This document shows positions 1 to 6,922 of a DNA stretch of 11,547 nt, piece after piece (position 1 is the first letter of the stretch; each line of letters starts with the position of its first letter). The notes under the pieces were generated by a model. The model did no database searches. It saw only the letters and a list, made by a program, of their open reading frames with translations, and was not told the DNA's origin. The DNA is taken from NCBI GenBank assembly GCA_028822745.1, contig JAPKCZ010000030.1, forward strand, positions 1-11,547, written 5' to 3'. The translations under genes and the position numbers were made by a program. The DNA comes from Kiritimatiellia bacterium. GTDB taxonomy: Bacteria; Verrucomicrobiota; Kiritimatiellia; UBA8416; JAIOPI01.

Positions 1-1683
1 TTGGTTGTTATCGCCGCCGTTGTCTTGGGTTGCGGACGTGGCAAGCCAACATTGCACGATCAATTCGAGAAATCTGTCAAAAAAGAACCCAACAGCGAGG
101 ACGCCGCGGGTCTTTTGCACGCGTACTTGTCAGAGCACATTTCGAATGACAGGCTCGAAGAGGCGCAGGCCTTCTATGCGCAGTACATTGAGGTGAGTCC
201 TCTGCTTGCTGAAACGGGCTATACGGCCATTGCAGAATATTTCAACGCTACAAACCGCCCGAATGCTGCGGCCGTTTGGTCGGAATCGATACTTGCCTAC
301 GCGATTCCCGAAACGTTGCGCGTCAAGGTGTTTGCCTATCATTTGGATGCGCTCACGTCGGCGGGGGATGTGGAACAGGCTCAGCTTCTTCTCTTGGAAG
401 GCCTTGAAGCCAAGGATTCAGCCGCCCTCGCCGCGTTCGGAACCATTACGAGTCGGTTGCGGACGTTAGCGGATTTTGAGGAGCTGCTGCGCTGGACCAT
501 GGCGCTCGTAAACAATGATACCATCGATGGTGCAATGCGGAGTCACGCTCTTGTGTGGCATGTGAGCACCTTGCTTGGCAACGAGCACACCGAGCAAATT
601 CTTGCGTTGATTCCTAAATGTGTCGCACTGAATCCCAAACGTGAATTTGAAGTCCTATTTGGTTCCGTGTTCAACTCCTGGTCACAAAGAAAAGCATTCG
701 AGAGCGTAGACCTCGGACTGAACACATTGTCGAGTGCTATTGCCGCGGATTCCGAATTGCAGAATTTTCTAGCTTTTCAAACCGTCACGCTCTCGATTGC
801 ACGGGACGTTTGGGCTGAAGCGGCGGCGACGTTTCGAAACCAAGCCGACGCACTCGACGACCGTAGTCAGCGTGCCCTTTTCGGACGATTGGTCGCAGGG
901 GCTTCTTCAAAAAGTGCATGGGTACTCCTGGATGAATTTAGCGACTATGTTCTTGAAAATATGTCGCCGAACGCATCCTTGCGTGACGCTGCAGCGCTCG
1001 CCTGGATGGGCTGCGCCAAGAAGCGCATGATGATTGACGTGTTACCTCAGCGTATCCGGCGCATTTTCGAGGCAAAGGTTTCCGTGCGCACATTGTTGAA
1101 CACCTATTCAACAGCACTCTATACCTCCATGTTGGGTGAACACCCTGTTGTTCTGGCCGAGTTATTGGCCTTCGGCGATAAGATCACACCAACACTCACG
1201 GAAGCTAGTGATAAAAAGGCACTCGCCAGCCTGACCTTCGATGGGGCTTTTATGCTCGAAGACTATGACCGTGTCCTTGTTGCGCTTGACGCAGGGCTTC
1301 CCGACAAGGATGAGGCGTGGCACGCGATGGCTCGCAACAAAGTTCTCGCCCATAAGGCGTTGAAAGAAGGGGATCATGAGCAGGCTGTGAAACGCTTCCG
1401 AAGCTTTCTTGAGTACGTCGATAAAACGTGGGTCACGGCGGAGTCTGATCCGTCAACCGGTGTGCGACATTCGCGTGAAATGGCTCTTGGGTTTAATGCG
1501 AAACGTATCGCGGATATTCAACGAACGTCGGGCGACCTTGCGGGTGCGATGGTGAGCTATCGTGATTCTCTTGCCTATTATAGTGACGCTTTGGCCCAAA
1601 CAGAGGCGCAGCCAAAGGCACATGCTCTGGTCTCAGCAGCCATCAAGGAACTCGAAGAAATTTTGGCGGCAGATGGATCCTGA
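1..1683 (+). CDS. Large helical-repeat lipoprotein, function unknown (5' end uncertain)
   Basis: The reading frame is open from the first base and ends at TGA 1681-1683, giving 560 residues if the TTG at 1 is the start. The N-terminus has a hydrophobic stretch followed by a lipobox-like VLGC with the cysteine at residue 11, which suggests a lipid-anchored exported protein. The stretch before it is short and lacks the usual positive charge, so the true start probably lies a few codons upstream, outside the window. The rest is almost entirely alpha-helical in character, with Ala/Leu-rich repeats. Two C-terminal segments (about residues 440-475 and 499-532, with patterns such as EGDHEQAVKRF and SGDLAGAMVSYRDSL) look like TPR units. 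No catalytic motif is visible. It may be an envelope scaffold or protein-interaction factor, but that is inference from the TPR-like form. It lies 30 bp before the rhomboid gene and may be co-transcribed with it. Confidence 0.75.
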   Translation: MVVIAAVVLGCGRGKPTLHDQFEKSVKKEPNSEDAAGLLHAYLSEHISNDRLEEAQAFYAQYIEVSPLLAETGYTAIAEYFNATNRPNAAAVWSESILAYAIPETLRVKVFAYHLDALTSAGDVEQAQLLLLEGLEAKDSAALAAFGTITSRLRTLADFEELLRWTMALVNNDTIDGAMRSHALVWHVSTLLGNEHTEQILALIPKCVALNPKREFEVLFGSVFNSWSQRKAFESVDLGLNTLSSAIAADSELQNFLAFQTVTLSIARDVWAEAAATFRNQADALDDRSQRALFGRLVAGASSKSAWVLLDEFSDYVLENMSPNASLRDAAALAWMGCAKKRMMIDVLPQRIRRIFEAKVSVRTLLNTYSTALYTSMLGEHPVVLAELLAFGDKITPTLTEASDKKALASLTFDGAFMLEDYDRVLVALDAGLPDKDEAWHAMARNKVLAHKALKEGDHEQAVKRFRSFLEYVDKTWVTAESDPSTGVRHSREMALGFNAKRIADIQRTSGDLAGAMVSYRDSLAYYSDALAQTEAQPKAHALVSAAIKELEEILAADGS

Positions 1684-1713
1684 TCGCCAGCGCATCCGTG
1701 CGGGGCGAACAGC

Positions 1714-2586
1714 ATGAGTTTTCGCGCCTCCGCACCACACGGTCTGTCCGCACCAACGCTCGGTTTGGGTGTTCGCTATGTGCTCGGAACCACGGCAACG
1801 TGTTTTCTGATTCAGCACCTATTTTTCCCTGCCTTTTTTCAGGATCAGTTTCCCGTTGGTAAGGGCTTGCTCCTTTTTAGCTTATCGAACAACGCCGTTT
1901 CACACGGGCATGTGTGGCAATTTATCAGCTATGCTGTACTGCACGAAGGATTCCTGCATTTTGCACTCAACATGCTGGTGGTGTTTTTCTTGGGACGGGA
2001 TCTAGAGGATCACTTTGGAACACGATCCTTCGTGTTACTCTATGTTCTCTGCGCGATTCTGGGTGGGGCAGGCTGGTTGGCGATGTCGGAGATTATGTAC
2101 AGCGGTGGCGCGCATCGTTGCATTGGTGCCTCGGGCGCAACATTCGGAATTATTGGAGCCTTTGCGGCAGCCTTTCCACGTCGAGAACTGACACTGCTCG
2201 TTTTCTTTGTCTTGCCCGTCACATTGACGGCGCGTTTATTGGCCGCCGCCGCTGCTGCGACATCACTGGTTTTAATGTTTTTTGGTGGGAACGTCGCCCA
2301 TGAGGCACACCTGGCGGGTTGCATCGCCGGGTTTGGCTTAACGTATTTATGGTTGAACCAAATTCCACAAGGACGAACTAGCAGGGCGCGTGCGCGTCGA
2401 AAGCCCCTCTTACGCGTCATGCCTTTTGAACAGGACGATATTGAGGATTGGAAAAGACCGCCTGAGCCCGAGGCGTTTACTGAGGATGAACTCAATTGCA
2501 TCCTCGAAAAGATCAAAGACAGGGGCTTAAGCAGCCTCAGCAAGCGCGAGCGCGAGGTGCTTGAGCTGGCCAGCCACAAGGACTGA
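1714..2586 (+). CDS. Rhomboid family intramembrane serine protease with cytosolic C-terminal tail
   Basis: This 290-residue polytopic membrane protein should cut transmembrane substrates within the lipid bilayer using a Ser-His dyad. The rhomboid signatures are present in order: HEGFLHFALNM (residues 77-87, with H77, H82 and N86 matching the conserved oxyanion/TM2 region), the GxSG motif GASG (138-141, nucleophile Ser140), and EAHLAG (197-202), whose His199 matches the catalytic His. Several hydrophobic segments lie between about residues 18 and 216. After the last one comes an Arg-rich linker (about 220-235) and an acidic/charged tail (about 240-290), which includes TEDELNCILEKIKDRG and SSLSKREREVLELAS. 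It resembles the short C-terminal domain seen on Bacteroidota/Verrucomicrobiota rhomboids (DUF6576-like, from memory). The ATG at 1714 is preceded by a GGGG run at 1702-1705. The substrate cannot be told from sequence. Confidence 0.93.
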   Translation: MSFRASAPHGLSAPTLGLGVRYVLGTTATCFLIQHLFFPAFFQDQFPVGKGLLLFSLSNNAVSHGHVWQFISYAVLHEGFLHFALNMLVVFFLGRDLEDHFGTRSFVLLYVLCAILGGAGWLAMSEIMYSGGAHRCIGASGATFGIIGAFAAAFPRRELTLLVFFVLPVTLTARLLAAAAAATSLVLMFFGGNVAHEAHLAGCIAGFGLTYLWLNQIPQGRTSRARARRKPLLRVMPFEQDDIEDWKRPPEPEAFTEDELNCILEKIKDRGLSSLSKREREVLELASHKD

Positions 2587-2627
2587 CCCGCGGCGTTTCC
2601 TTCTGTTTCTCCGGGAGGCGCCTTGCG

Positions 2628-3113
2628 CTAAAGCTTTTTCTGTTGGCGTTTTTCCCGGAAAAAGAGCTGCAACATATGCAGGCTTTCATCGGCACGTACA
2701 TTCGGTAGCACGTCGCAACGGTGATTCAAGCCGGGATGATCCAAGATCTGAAACACCGAATGGCCACCGCGCTTGGCGTCGGGAACCCCGAAGACCACCG
2801 TTGGAATACGGGCGTAGATGATGGCGCCTGCGCACATGACACAAGGCTCCTTCGTGACATAGAGTACGGTGTCGGTTAGGCGCCAGTCACCGAGAGCTTC
2901 GGCAGCCTGCGTGATGGCGAGCACTTCCGCGTGTGCGGTCGGGTCTTTCAGAATTTCAACCTGGTTGTGAGCCAGTCCGAGCACCGGAGATTTGGCGCGC
3001 GGCTCTTCGCGGGCGTCAATAATGGCACAGCCGGTGGGCACTTCGCCTGCATCCATGGCGCGCTGCGCTTCACGCAGTGCCATGGACATGTAGTAATCGT
3101 GTAAGTCAAGCAT
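2628..3113 (-). CDS. tadA: tRNA-specific adenosine deaminase TadA
   Basis: This 161-residue zinc deaminase should convert adenosine 34 to inosine in the anticodon wobble position of tRNA-Arg(ACG), which broadens codon reading. The cytidine/deoxycytidylate deaminase fold is clear: GEVPTGCAII at residues 23-32, the zinc/proton-shuttle motif HAE at 61-63 (His61, Glu63), and PCVMCAGAI starting at residue 90, with zinc ligands Cys91 and Cys94. The segment ARIPTVVFGVPDAKRGG (about 101-117) is typical of TadA. A short insertion (about residues 34-45, rich in Glu/Arg/Pro) lengthens the loop before the LAHN motif. The length is normal for the family. It faces the rhomboid gene across a 41-bp gap and is divergent from dnaX. 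The start ATG at 3111-3113 has only a weak AAGAAA-like ribosome site upstream; a further in-frame ATG at residue 9 is possible but would shorten the first helix. Confidence 0.95.
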   Translation of the reverse strand: MLDLHDYYMSMALREAQRAMDAGEVPTGCAIIDAREEPRAKSPVLGLAHNQVEILKDPTAHAEVLAITQAAEALGDWRLTDTVLYVTKEPCVMCAGAIIYARIPTVVFGVPDAKRGGHSVFQILDHPGLNHRCDVLPNVRADESLHMLQLFFREKRQQKKL

Positions 3114-3138
3114 CGCAATTATTTCTTAAGCAAGGTTT

Positions 3139-3145
3139 GGGGGGG
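3139..3145. other. G7 homopolymer in tadA-dnaX intergenic region
   Basis: Seven consecutive G residues lie 26 bp upstream of the tadA start and 13 bp upstream of the proposed dnaX -35 element. On the tadA strand this is a C7 tract in the probable 5' leader. Tracts of this kind can vary in length by slippage, but seven bases is short, and no regulatory role can be shown from the sequence. Confidence 0.5.
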
Positions 3146-3157
3146 CAGGCTAACGAC

Positions 3158-3186
3158 TTGTCAACGCAGGTGCAATGCGATATACA
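3158..3186 (+). promoter_or_regulatory. Candidate sigma70-type promoter for the dnaX operon
   Basis: TTGTCA (3158-3163, 5 of 6 to TTGACA) is followed by exactly 17 bp and then TATACA (3181-3186, 4 of 6 to TATAAT), which predicts a transcript start near 3193, about 50 bp before the dnaX ATG. No other gene lies between. It sits in the only divergent gap of the window and is the most likely origin of the long + strand transcription unit. A weaker opposite-strand pair, TTGGCA (complement of 3207-3212) and TATGTA (complement of 3183-3188) with 18 bp spacing, overlaps it and could serve tadA. Confidence 0.4.
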
Positions 3187-3242
3187 TAAAAGTTCCGCAA
3201 TACTGCTGCCAAACCGCTAATTTTGACGATTCCGAGGAAAAC

Positions 3243-5132
3243 ATGGGATACGAAGTACTTGCCCGCAAATGGCGCCCGCAAAATTTCGACGATGTTGTTG
3301 GGCAGGATCATGTCACGCAGACCCTACGCAATGCGATCACGTTAAATCGCCTTGCGCACGCGTACCTCTTCGTTGGCCCGCGTGGTATTGGAAAGACTTC
3401 GATTGCACGCATTTTCGCCAAATGCATGAACTGTCAGGAGGGGCCTACGGGCAAGCCGTGCGGAACTTGCGATGCGTGTGTCGAAATCGCTGGCGGTCGA
3501 AACCTTGATGTCATTGAGATCGATGGTGCGTCGAACAATGGCGTCGACCAAGTTCGTGAGTTGCGGGATACAGTCATGTACGCCCCCAATCGCGGGCCCT
3601 ACAAGATCTACATCATCGACGAAGTCCACATGCTTTCGATTGCGGCCTTTAATGCCTTGCTCAAAACGCTCGAAGAGCCACCTGCGCACGTCAAATTTAT
3701 ATTCGCTACAACCGAAGCCCACAAGGTCTTGCCAACCGTCATTTCCCGATGCCAACGCTTCGATTTACGTCGGATCGCCCTTGGGGCGCTTGTCGAACGT
3801 CTGGCGTTGATTGCGGAGACGGAAAAGGTCAGCATTGAACAGGACGCGCTTGTGGCTGTTGCGCGTGGTGCCGAGGGCGGGCTTCGTGACGCGGAATCAG
3901 CGCTTGATCAGTTGATTTCTTTTTGCGGGGACTCGATTACCGAAGCGGACGTTCTGTCGGTGTTCGGGCTGATCTCCCATCGCCAGCTCGAAGATTTGGT
4001 GGACGCCATCATGGGTGGCAACATGACATCGATTCTCAGCATTATTGCCAACCTGGACGATGCGGGTCGTGATTTACATCGCTTGCTTGTTGATCTGATG
4101 GAATTCTTTCGCAACCTCTTAATTGTGCTGAGTGTCGGTGATAAGGCTGTTTTACAGGACGTTTCCGAGGAACAGACTGAGGGCGTTCGGCGACTTGCAT
4201 CCAAAACACATTCAGGCCGCGTCCTGAGCGTCATTGATGTCCTGACAGATGCCGAGGACCGCATGAAGTATGCGTTGTCACGTCGATCGCTGCTGGAGAC
4301 CGCGTTGATTCGATGTGGTCGCGCCGCGACCGTTGCCTCACTCGATGAAATTCTGAAATATATCACAGAGATGCGCGGGCAAGTATCGGCGGCGCCCATG
4401 GCTGGCGTGGCCTCATCTGCGCCGGCCGCGCCAGTTGCCCCTGCGGTCGCAGCGCCAGCCCCTGCGACAGCAACGCCAGCCCCTGCGACAGCAACGCCAG
4501 CACCTGCGGCAGCAACGCCCGCCCCTGCGGCAGCAGCGCCCGCCCCTGCGGCAGCAGCGACCGCACCCGCAGCACCGCCTCAGCAGCCCCGGCAGGGGAA
4601 AAGTCCTGAAGAGGAGTTGGATCTCTTGCTCCATTCATGGTCTGAGCTCATTGAACGCGTTGGACGGCGCTCGGTCATTGCCCGCGGCATGTTGCTGGAC
4701 GCTCGCCCTCTGCGTGTGGATGCCAATACCGTGATCATCGCTGTCGATCCTGAGTTTGCTGACGAAAAAGAGCAACTGGAGGCCGGGCGCAATCGTAAAG
4801 CACTTGAATTTGCGTTATCGGATGTGCTCGGTCGCAAAGTCGTGCCTGCCATTGAAGTCGCCGCGGGCGATTTTGTTAGCGTCGCCAACGTCATTGCGCC
4901 TAAAGCGGCCAACATTCCGTCTGACACGGCCCCTGCGACTGACGCGCTCGCACCGGAGACGGTGGCGCCTGCTGCGCTAGCTCCGGAAACTGAAAAAAAA
5001 AACAGTGAGACCGTTGTCGACCCCGTAGCGAGTGCGTCGCCCAAAAAAGAGAAACGTCGCTGGGCGGAAGACGACGCCGTGCGGATGACGCTCGATGTAT
5101 TGAACGGCACGATTTTGGATATTCGCGAATAG
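3243..5132 (+). CDS. dnaX: DNA polymerase III gamma/tau subunit (clamp loader)
   Basis: This 629-residue AAA+ ATPase is the core of the clamp loader that opens and loads the sliding clamp and ties polymerases to the helicase. Visible motifs: LARKWRPQNFDDVVGQ at the N-terminus, Walker A GPRGIGKT (45-52), a four-cysteine zinc module (C64, C73, C76, C79, spaced as in E. coli), Walker B IIDEVH (124-129), and the sensor/arginine-finger SRC (168-170). Domain III runs to about residue 360 (RRSLLETALIRCG). Next come a Pro/Ala linker (about 384-448) built from 21-bp DNA repeats, a folded region (about 455-540, resembling tau C-terminal segments), a second Ala/Pro/Thr linker (about 550-590), and a conserved-looking tail DDAVRMTLDVLNGTILDIRE (610-629). 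A ten-A run at codons 584-587 may direct frameshifting. GAGGA at 3234-3238 provides a ribosome site 4 nt before the ATG. It heads the ybaB-recR cluster. Confidence 0.98.
   Translation: MGYEVLARKWRPQNFDDVVGQDHVTQTLRNAITLNRLAHAYLFVGPRGIGKTSIARIFAKCMNCQEGPTGKPCGTCDACVEIAGGRNLDVIEIDGASNNGVDQVRELRDTVMYAPNRGPYKIYIIDEVHMLSIAAFNALLKTLEEPPAHVKFIFATTEAHKVLPTVISRCQRFDLRRIALGALVERLALIAETEKVSIEQDALVAVARGAEGGLRDAESALDQLISFCGDSITEADVLSVFGLISHRQLEDLVDAIMGGNMTSILSIIANLDDAGRDLHRLLVDLMEFFRNLLIVLSVGDKAVLQDVSEEQTEGVRRLASKTHSGRVLSVIDVLTDAEDRMKYALSRRSLLETALIRCGRAATVASLDEILKYITEMRGQVSAAPMAGVASSAPAAPVAPAVAAPAPATATPAPATATPAPAAATPAPAAAAPAPAAAATAPAAPPQQPRQGKSPEEELDLLLHSWSELIERVGRRSVIARGMLLDARPLRVDANTVIIAVDPEFADEKEQLEAGRNRKALEFALSDVLGRKVVPAIEVAAGDFVSVANVIAPKAANIPSDTAPATDALAPETVAPAALAPETEKKNSETVVDPVASASPKKEKRRWAEDDAVRMTLDVLNGTILDIRE
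4454..4579 (+). repeat. 21-bp in-frame tandem repeat coding a Pro/Ala linker of DnaX
   Basis: Six consecutive 21-bp units start at 4454, 4475, 4496, 4517, 4538 and 4559. Units 1 and 2 are identical; units 4 and 5 differ only at their boundaries; unit 6 is clearly decayed. A related sequence at about 4433-4453 may be an older degenerate unit. Each codes seven residues of the APAPATA type, so copy-number change would keep dnaX in frame and only alter linker length. The antisense Cys/Arg-rich reading frames here are by-products of the repeat. Confidence 0.9.
4993..5008 (+). other. Candidate programmed frameshift / transcriptional slippage site in dnaX
   Basis: Ten consecutive A residues (4993-5002) are followed by C. 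In the dnaX frame the codons are GAA AAA AAA AAC, so the last seven bases form the slippery heptamer A AAA AAC in the X XXY YYZ phase. A -1 shift reads CAG (5003-5005) and then stops at TGA 5006-5008. Loss of one A would instead stop at TAG 5026-5028. The -1 product would be 588 residues, missing the last 42 residues of the full-length protein. I see no strong upstream Shine-Dalgarno stimulator or downstream hairpin (only a 4-bp GCGA/TCGC stem). Confidence 0.45.
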
Positions 5133-5213
5133 AGAATTGAAGGCGATGTTGTGTTGATGACACCACGTCACGCTTGATTGAACATGAACTGGAATGGATG
5201 AGGAGACGATGTC

Positions 5214-5528
5214 ATGGCTAAGCCAAAAATGATGAACATGATGAAGCAAGTCAAACAGGTACGCAAGATGCAGAAAGTGCTTGCCTCCAAGACTGTGGAA
5301 GCGCGTAGCAAAGACGACGTTATTGTCGTGGTCGCCAAGGGCGATATGAGTATCAAGAGTGTTACCATCAAGCCAGATGCGATCGACGTGAACCGCATGG
5401 AGCGTCTCGAAAAGATGCTTGTGTCGACAATCAACAGTGCATTGGATGCGTCCAAGAAGGCTGCTGCGGGCGACATGTCCAAAATGGGCGACCTGAGTGG
5501 ATTGGCCGATATGCTTGGCGGTAAATAG
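5214..5528 (+). CDS. ybaB: YbaB/EbfC family nucleoid-associated protein
   Basis: This small (104 residues), charged protein matches the YbaB/EbfC family, whose dimers bind DNA and are linked to nucleoid organisation and gene regulation. The Met/Lys-rich helical N-terminus (MMNMMKQVKQVRKMQKVL), the central beta segment VIVVVAKGDMSIKSVTIKP and the C-terminal helix plus Gly-rich end are typical. The position between dnaX and recR is the classic synteny for this family and strengthens the call. A strong GAGGAG (5200-5205) sits 8 nt before the ATG. The 81-bp gap after dnaX shows no convincing terminator or promoter, so co-transcription with dnaX and recR is likely. Its exact role in the recombination cluster is not known from sequence. 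Confidence 0.94.
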   Translation: MAKPKMMNMMKQVKQVRKMQKVLASKTVEARSKDDVIVVVAKGDMSIKSVTIKPDAIDVNRMERLEKMLVSTINSALDASKKAAAGDMSKMGDLSGLADMLGGK

Positions 5529-5567
5529 GACTTCTTTTCTCGTTATTATCATAGGGAACGCACTGCG

Positions 5568-6167
5568 ATGGATGCCCAAGCTCATCTTCATGAATTGAGT
5601 CTCTCCCTCGCGCGCCTGCCGGGGGTTGGGCGACGGTCGGCTGAGCGTATGGCGTTGGCGTTGGCACGCAAGCCGGATGATGCGGACACGCTTGTACGGG
5701 CACTGAATGCCACGCGAGAACATGTGCGTGTGTGCACGCATTGTGGAAGTATGACCCCTGCGGGTGTCGATCCCTGCCGTCTGTGCACCTCACCGACGCG
5801 GGACGATACAGTCCTGTGTGTCGTCGAAGATCCTTCTGACATCATTGCGATCGAGGCCTCGGGTGGATTTATTGGGCGTTATCACTCCCTGATGGGAAAG
5901 CTTTCTCCCATGTCGGGGCAGGGGCCGAGTCAGTTACGCGCCGAGGCTTTGCTCGCGCGCTTGGTCGGGGCGGCCTTTTCGGAAATCATTCTGGCGATCA
6001 GCACTGACGTTGAAGGCGATGCCACGTGCAGCTATATTCGGGAACTGCTGGACGCGCAGGATGTGTGCGTGACGCGCCTGGCATTCGGGCTGCCAGCAGG
6101 GAGCGGTATTGCGTATTCGGACTCAATCACCCTCGACCGCGCCCTCAAGGGACGGCAGAGCGTATAG
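5568..6167 (+). CDS. recR: Recombination mediator protein RecR
   Basis: RecR is the ring-forming partner of RecO (and RecF) that helps load RecA on SSB-coated single-stranded DNA during gap repair. The 199 residues carry the full family layout: helix-hairpin-helix LPGVGRRSAERMA (17-29), a zinc finger with Cys56, Cys59, Cys70 and Cys73, a Toprim domain beginning VLCVVEDPSD (82-91), the motif LSPMSGQGP (112-120), and STDVEGDAT (145-153). The terminal segment LAFGLPAGSGIAYSDSITLDRAL is standard. Length is normal. AGGGA (5553-5557) lies 10 nt upstream of the ATG. It lies 39 bp after ybaB and 29 bp before yggS, consistent with one transcription unit. Confidence 0.98.
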   Translation: MDAQAHLHELSLSLARLPGVGRRSAERMALALARKPDDADTLVRALNATREHVRVCTHCGSMTPAGVDPCRLCTSPTRDDTVLCVVEDPSDIIAIEASGGFIGRYHSLMGKLSPMSGQGPSQLRAEALLARLVGAAFSEIILAISTDVEGDATCSYIRELLDAQDVCVTRLAFGLPAGSGIAYSDSITLDRALKGRQSV

Positions 6168-6196
6168 GCCGCTCGCGGCGCGTGGTTGCTGGATGT

Positions 6197-6922
6197 ATGA
6201 CAATGGCTGAAAATACAGAGGAAAACCTGCTGAGCGAACGTGTCGATGTTGTGCGTGAACGAATGGCACAGGCCTGTGCGCGTTCGGGACGCGACGTTGA
6301 TACCGTTGGCTTGATCGCGGTCAGCAAGAAGTTTCCCGCCGACATTGTTCATGATGTGCATCGTTGCGGCGTCAACGTCTTTGGCGAAAGTCGTGTTCAG
6401 GAGGCCTTACAAAAAATCCCCGATTGCCCTGGAATGATTGATTGGCATTTCATCGGTAGGCTGCAAAGCAATAAGGTCCGACCCGTCGTATCAACCTTCT
6501 CCATGATTCATAGTGTCGATTCACTGGCCTTGCTTGAACGGGTTGAGGCCATCGCGTATGACGAGGGCCCACGCGTTGATGTCTGCTTGCAAGTGAACGT
6601 CGCAGGGGAGGGTAGTAAAACGGGTGTGCAGCCTGATCAAGCGGAAGCCATCGTCGAGCGCGCGCAGGCGTTCAATAACGCACGCTTGGTCGGCCTGATG
6701 ACGATGCCGCCCTTCGCGCCCGACCCAGAAGACGTGCGCCCGCATTTTGCGGCGCTACGTGCGTTGCGCGATACGGTGGAACAGCGTTGCGGCGTGTCGC
6801 TTCCTGACCTCTCGATGGGGATGTCGCACGACTTCGAGGTGGCCATTGAGGAAGGGGCTACCTGGATTAGAGTTGGCTCTGCAATTTTTGGAAAACGCGT
6901 CGTCCCTCGTCATGCCGAATAG
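6197..6922 (+). CDS. yggS: YggS/PLPBP-type pyridoxal 5'-phosphate homeostasis protein
   Basis: This 241-residue alanine-racemase-fold protein binds PLP through a Schiff base and is known in the family for controlling PLP and amino acid balance rather than catalysis. Motifs: LIAVSKK (39-45, with Lys44 at the expected PLP lysine position), FGESRVQEA (62-70), WHFIGRLQSNK (83-93, usually WHFIGPLQSNK), and a C-terminal MGMSHDFEVAIEEG plus RVGSAIFG that bind the phosphate. The reading frame extends upstream into recR but only the part from 6197 has family similarity; ATG 6203 two codons later is an alternative, with GGA at 6191-6193 as a weak ribosome site. It ends 11 bp inside the next gene, which suggests translational coupling. 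Confidence 0.95.
   Translation: MTMAENTEENLLSERVDVVRERMAQACARSGRDVDTVGLIAVSKKFPADIVHDVHRCGVNVFGESRVQEALQKIPDCPGMIDWHFIGRLQSNKVRPVVSTFSMIHSVDSLALLERVEAIAYDEGPRVDVCLQVNVAGEGSKTGVQPDQAEAIVERAQAFNNARLVGLMTMPPFAPDPEDVRPHFAALRALRDTVEQRCGVSLPDLSMGMSHDFEVAIEEGATWIRVGSAIFGKRVVPRHAE

Noticed and set aside
2040..2579. 179-residue antisense reading frame inside the rhomboid gene
   Set aside because: It lies entirely within a confidently identified gene; its Ser/Arg/Ala-rich composition follows from the sense codons.
2587..2627. Bidirectional terminator between the convergent rhomboid and tadA genes
   Set aside because: There is an 8-bp AGGCGCCT palindrome but no loop and no adjacent T-tract, so it does not make a credible hairpin terminator.
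3114..3242. Signal recognition particle RNA beside dnaX, as in Bacillus
   Set aside because: The gap is only 129 bp and lacks the conserved SRP RNA loop sequences.
4413..4634. Cys/Arg-rich antisense frame resembling a small metal-binding or defensin-like peptide
   Set aside because: The CCRRG pattern is the reverse complement of the 21-bp Pro/Ala repeats in dnaX and has no independent support.
5041..5052. A6 run in dnaX as a second slippery site
   Set aside because: The codons are CCC AAA AAA GAG, so the run is not in the X XXY YYZ phase.
4977..5741. 254-residue antisense reading frame spanning the end of dnaX, ybaB and the start of recR
   Set aside because: It crosses three well-supported genes, shows no recognisable domain, and its His-rich composition is what antisense reading of these genes gives.
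6026..6196. Extended N-terminus of yggS beginning inside recR
   Set aside because: The 57 residues have no family similarity and overlap recR out of frame; the conserved protein begins at 6197.
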